From: an uncultured Oscillibacter sp.
GTDB taxonomy: Bacteria; Bacillota; Clostridia; Oscillospirales; Oscillospiraceae
Length of the DNA stretch: 15,421 nt
Direction: 5' to 3'
Assembly: GCA_900542115.1 (NCBI GenBank)
Contig: UQMC01000038.1
Span: 1 to 15,421 of the forward strand
Position numbers and translations under genes: made by a program. Positions 13,226 through 15,421 of the stretch are shown here, in pieces; position 1 is the stretch's first letter, and each line of letters opens with the position of its first letter. The notes under the pieces were generated by a model. The model had not been told where the DNA came from. It did no database searches and was given only the letters and a program-made list of their open reading frames with translations.

Positions 13226-13945
13226 ATGAACGGAAAAAAGACCATCGGCATTTTGGGCGGCATGGGCCCTCTGGCTACCGCAGACCTGTTTGAAAAGATC
13301 ACGCTGCTGACGAAGGCGGAGACGGACCGAGACCACATCCGGGTGTATATCGACAGCAACACCAATATCCCGGACCGCACCGCCGCTATTTTGAACGGCG
13401 GCGCCGACCCGGTGCCGGAAATGGCGGACGCGCTGAAGCATTTGGAGCAGTGCGGCGCGGACTGCGTCATCATGCCCTGCAACACGGCTCACTATTTTCT
13501 ACCCCGGCTTCAGGCCATGACGAAGCTGCCGTTTCTCAGCATCCTCACCGCCGCGGCGGAAGCCTGCGCCCGGCAGTTCCCCGGAAGGACCGTCGGAATT
13601 CTGGCGACCCGGGGTACGCTGGCGGCTGGCCTCTATCAGCAGGCGCTGGCGGTGCAGGGCGTAGAATACCTTGTCCCGGACGAAGCGGAGCAGGACGCAT
13701 TGATGCGCGTTATCTATGACGGGGTAAAGGCCGGACGGGGACCGGAGGTCTACGGCCCGGTGTTCCGCGCTGTGACGGAGGGCATGGCAGCCCGGGGTGC
13801 GGAGGTATTTTTGCTGGGCTGCACAGAGCTGCCGATGGCGGCGGCAGGCGCCGGTCTGACAGCCCCCACCGTTGACCCCACGGCGGAGCTTGCCAAGGCG
13901 GCCATTCGCTTTTGCGGCTTTTCCGTGCGGACAGATAAGAACTGA
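13226..13945 (+). CDS. Aspartate/glutamate racemase family protein
   Basis: This 239-residue, PLP-independent racemase interconverts L- and D-forms, most likely of aspartate. The N terminus IGILGGMGPLATADLFEKI (about residues 7-25) is the aspartate-racemase signature. Both catalytic cysteines are present: C85 in MPCNTAHYF and C199 in LLGCTELPM, so it is a regular two-base enzyme rather than a Thr-substituted variant. The SNTNIPDRT stretch (44-52) is the substrate-binding loop of the RacD/YgeA group. The start at 13226 is chosen because GGAGG lies eight bases upstream; an earlier ATG at 13211 would put that site inside the gene. It follows the TSUP gene closely. An acidic-amino-acid symporter lies 163 bp downstream on its own promoter, supporting an aspartate/glutamate role. 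Exact substrate is inferred. Confidence 0.9.
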   Translation: MNGKKTIGILGGMGPLATADLFEKITLLTKAETDRDHIRVYIDSNTNIPDRTAAILNGGADPVPEMADALKHLEQCGADCVIMPCNTAHYFLPRLQAMTKLPFLSILTAAAEACARQFPGRTVGILATRGTLAAGLYQQALAVQGVEYLVPDEAEQDALMRVIYDGVKAGRGPEVYGPVFRAVTEGMAARGAEVFLLGCTELPMAAAGAGLTAPTVDPTAELAKAAIRFCGFSVRTDKN

Positions 13946-13985
13946 AGCGCTCTTTCACAAGTTAAATTGACGGAGCAATGTAAAA

Positions 13986-14030
13986 ATATTGTTTCGATTT
14001 GTGTCAAATCACCAAGATTTTTGGCAATAT
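13986..14030 (+). promoter_or_regulatory. Nested inverted repeats upstream of the symporter promoter
   Basis: ATATTG (13986-13991) and CAATAT (14025-14030) enclose two further perfect repeats: GATTTG-TGT-CAAATC (13996-14010) and CCAA-N5-TTGG (14012-14024). The cluster ends just before the -35 box. The 15-bp palindrome is centred about 64 bases before the predicted transcription start, a usual position for an activator. The regulator is not recognisable. Confidence 0.4.
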
Positions 14031-14031
14031 C

Positions 14032-14060
14032 TTTACAAACAGCGGCTTGTTTTGTATAAT
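14032..14060 (+). promoter_or_regulatory. Promoter of the dicarboxylate symporter gene
   Basis: TTTACA (14032-14037), a 17-base spacer and a perfect TATAAT (14055-14060) predict transcription from about 14067 and a leader of roughly 42 bases. The region is AT-rich, unlike its surroundings. No terminator is evident after the racemase, so some read-through from upstream is possible. Confidence 0.85.
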
Positions 14061-14108
14061 AAGTCTATTGTTCCAAATTTCTGCGAATTTTTTAGAGGGA
14101 GCGACTTT

Positions 14109-15329
14109 ATGGAAAAGAAAAAGATGGGTCTGCCGATGCAGATATTCTTAGCCCTGATTTTGGGCATCGTGGTGGGTTTGGTGCTGTATTTTGCAGGCGC
14201 CGCAGAGTTCACCACCAGTTACCTCAAGCCGTTCGGTGATATTTTCGTAAACCTGCTGAAGTTCATTGTGGTGCCGGTGGTGCTGTTTTCCATGATCGAC
14301 GGTATCATCTCCATGGGCGACATGAAGAAGGTCGGCTCCGTGGGCTGGAAGACAGTGGCCTACTTCATGGTCACCACCGCCATCGCCTGCGTCATCGGCC
14401 TTGTGCTGGCTACGCTGTTCAACAATGCAGGCCTGTTCCCCAACCTTTCCGAAGCGGCGCAGTCCGCCGAGTATGAGGCCAAGGAGTACGCGGGCTTCAT
14501 GAGCACGCTGGTGTCCATCTTCCCCACGAATATGTGGAAGTCCTTCACGGAGGCCAATATGCTGCAGGTCATTGTCATTGCCCTGCTGTTTGGCGGCGCT
14601 ATCATGGCGGCCGGCGAGAAGGCCAAGCTGTGCCGGGATATTGTTACCTCCTTCTACGCGGTCATTGACAAGCTGATGACCTTCGTGATTTCCCTTGCCC
14701 CCATCGGCGTGTTCGCCTACATGAGCTGGGTGGTAGCCACACAGGGCGCGGCGATTCTCGGCTCTTTGGCGCTGGTGATTCTCTGCGCTTACATCGGCTA
14801 CATGATTCACGCCGTGGTGGTGTATTCCGTTTCCGCCCGCGTGTTTGCCGGCATCAGCCCGTGGGCCTTTTTCAAGGGCGCTTCTGCCGCGATGATCTTC
14901 GCGTTCACCTCTACCTCCTCTGCCGCAACGCTGCCGGTATCCAAGGAGTGCGCTGCCGATATGGGTGCGGAGGATGACATTGCTGCCTTCGTGCTGCCGC
15001 TGGGCGCGACCATCAACATGGATGGTACGGCCATCTATCAGTGTGTGGCGACGGTGTTCCTTGCCACCTGTGCCGGTATGCACCTGACGCTGGGCCAGAT
15101 GGTTCTGGTAGTCGTTACGGCGACTCTGGCCTCCATTGGTACGGCGGGCGTGTCCGGCGCCGGCATGATCATGCTGGCCATGGTGCTGGAGGCCATCGGC
15201 ATTCCTGTGGCATACATCGGCCTTATTGTGGCGGTGGACCGTCTGTTCGACATGGGCCGTACCTGCCTGAATGTCACCGGTGATATTGCCTGCACCCTCT
15301 GTGTGACCAAGTGGGAGAGCAAGAAGTAA
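14109..15329 (+). CDS. Dicarboxylate/amino acid:cation symporter (glutamate/aspartate type)
   Basis: This 406-residue membrane protein belongs to the DAACS (SLC1/GltPh) family and should import acidic amino acids or C4-dicarboxylates with Na+ or H+. Visible hallmarks are the first hairpin loop TSTSSAATLP (267-276), the cation-site NMDGT (303-307), the second hairpin region GTAGVSGAG (344-352) and the last helix VDRLFDMGRTCLNVTGD (376-392). D377, D381 and R384 match the D-xxx-D-MGR-T pattern of GltPh, where the arginine contacts the substrate side-chain carboxylate, arguing for aspartate/glutamate over neutral amino acids. The ATG at 14109 has GAGGGAG seven bases upstream; the frame extends 40 codons further up, but that extension would cross the promoter. 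The upstream racemase fits the same substrate class. Whether the physiological substrate is aspartate, glutamate or a dicarboxylate is not settled. Confidence 0.93.
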   Translation: MEKKKMGLPMQIFLALILGIVVGLVLYFAGAAEFTTSYLKPFGDIFVNLLKFIVVPVVLFSMIDGIISMGDMKKVGSVGWKTVAYFMVTTAIACVIGLVLATLFNNAGLFPNLSEAAQSAEYEAKEYAGFMSTLVSIFPTNMWKSFTEANMLQVIVIALLFGGAIMAAGEKAKLCRDIVTSFYAVIDKLMTFVISLAPIGVFAYMSWVVATQGAAILGSLALVILCAYIGYMIHAVVVYSVSARVFAGISPWAFFKGASAAMIFAFTSTSSAATLPVSKECAADMGAEDDIAAFVLPLGATINMDGTAIYQCVATVFLATCAGMHLTLGQMVLVVVTATLASIGTAGVSGAGMIMLAMVLEAIGIPVAYIGLIVAVDRLFDMGRTCLNVTGDIACTLCVTKWESKK

Positions 15330-15344
15330 AGAAAGCTGCATGAT

Positions 15345-15373
15345 AAAAAAGCGGACCGCACAGCGGTCCGCTT
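15345..15373 (-). terminator. Terminator hairpin, T-run on the minus strand
   Basis: GCGGACCGC (15351-15359) pairs with GCGGTCCGC (15363-15371) around a 3-base loop, extended by two A-T pairs. The six As at 15345-15350 give a T-run only on the minus strand, so it is a canonical terminator for a minus-strand gene beyond the right edge. On the plus strand it may also stop the symporter transcript, but less efficiently. The remaining 15374-15421 shows nothing I can name. Confidence 0.75.
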
Positions 15374-15421
15374 GAGACTGTCGATAAAGTGGTAAATCCT
15401 CCGCAACGGTAAGGAAGGGTG

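Noticed and set aside
14148..15341. 397-codon minus-strand frame opposite the symporter
   Set aside because: Antisense shadow rich in His, Gln, Arg and Gly with no known motif; it also runs up to the edge of the minus-strand terminator.
15371..15385. Short shared motif CTGTCGA in 12230-12237 and near the right edge as a dispersed repeat
   Set aside because: The common part is only about seven bases, too short to call a repeat family from one window.

Overview
The window looks like chromosomal DNA of a GC-rich Clostridia bacterium, probably a gut member of the Oscillospiraceae. This is inferred from the paired GlgC/GlgD pyrophosphorylase subunits, a type III glutamine synthetase, an SdpR/SdpI pair, strong Shine-Dalgarno sites and sigma-A-type promoters; no rRNA or marker gene is present to confirm it. 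All nine large genes read through without visible frameshifts, and I see no tRNA, insertion sequence, integrase, CRISPR array or phage gene.

Layout. Positions 1-213 (+) hold an unassigned, possibly structured RNA segment ending in a strong terminator. Positions 220-1222 (+) are a two-gene operon of an ArsR-type SdpR-like repressor and an SdpI-like membrane protein, behind a promoter bracketed by two copies of one operator (TATTTAGA-N6-TCTAAATA). A hairpin at 1241-1278 separates it from the convergent minus-strand block. That block, read from high to low coordinates, is glgB-glgC-glgD-glgA-glgP (12102 to 3581) followed by type III glutamine synthetase (3395 to 1311) on its own promoter. Divergent from glgB, on the plus strand, are a TauE/SafE-type membrane transporter (12396-13208), an aspartate/glutamate racemase (13226-13945) and, with its own promoter, a sodium/dicarboxylate symporter (14109-15329). 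A hairpin at 15345-15373 has its T-run on the minus strand, so it probably ends a gene beyond the right edge.

How the genes work together. The glg cluster is a complete glycogen cycle: GlgC/GlgD make ADP-glucose, GlgA elongates, GlgB branches and GlgP releases glucose-1-phosphate. Its order matches the glgBCDAP operon of Bacillus subtilis. Glutamine synthetase III assimilates ammonia. The racemase and symporter next door both point to aspartate/glutamate use. 

The most unusual features are a 101-residue Lys/Ala-rich, histone-H1-like tail on glycogen synthase, a shorter tail of similar character on the branching enzyme, the twin operators at sdpRI, and long-range complementarity in the unassigned left-edge segment.
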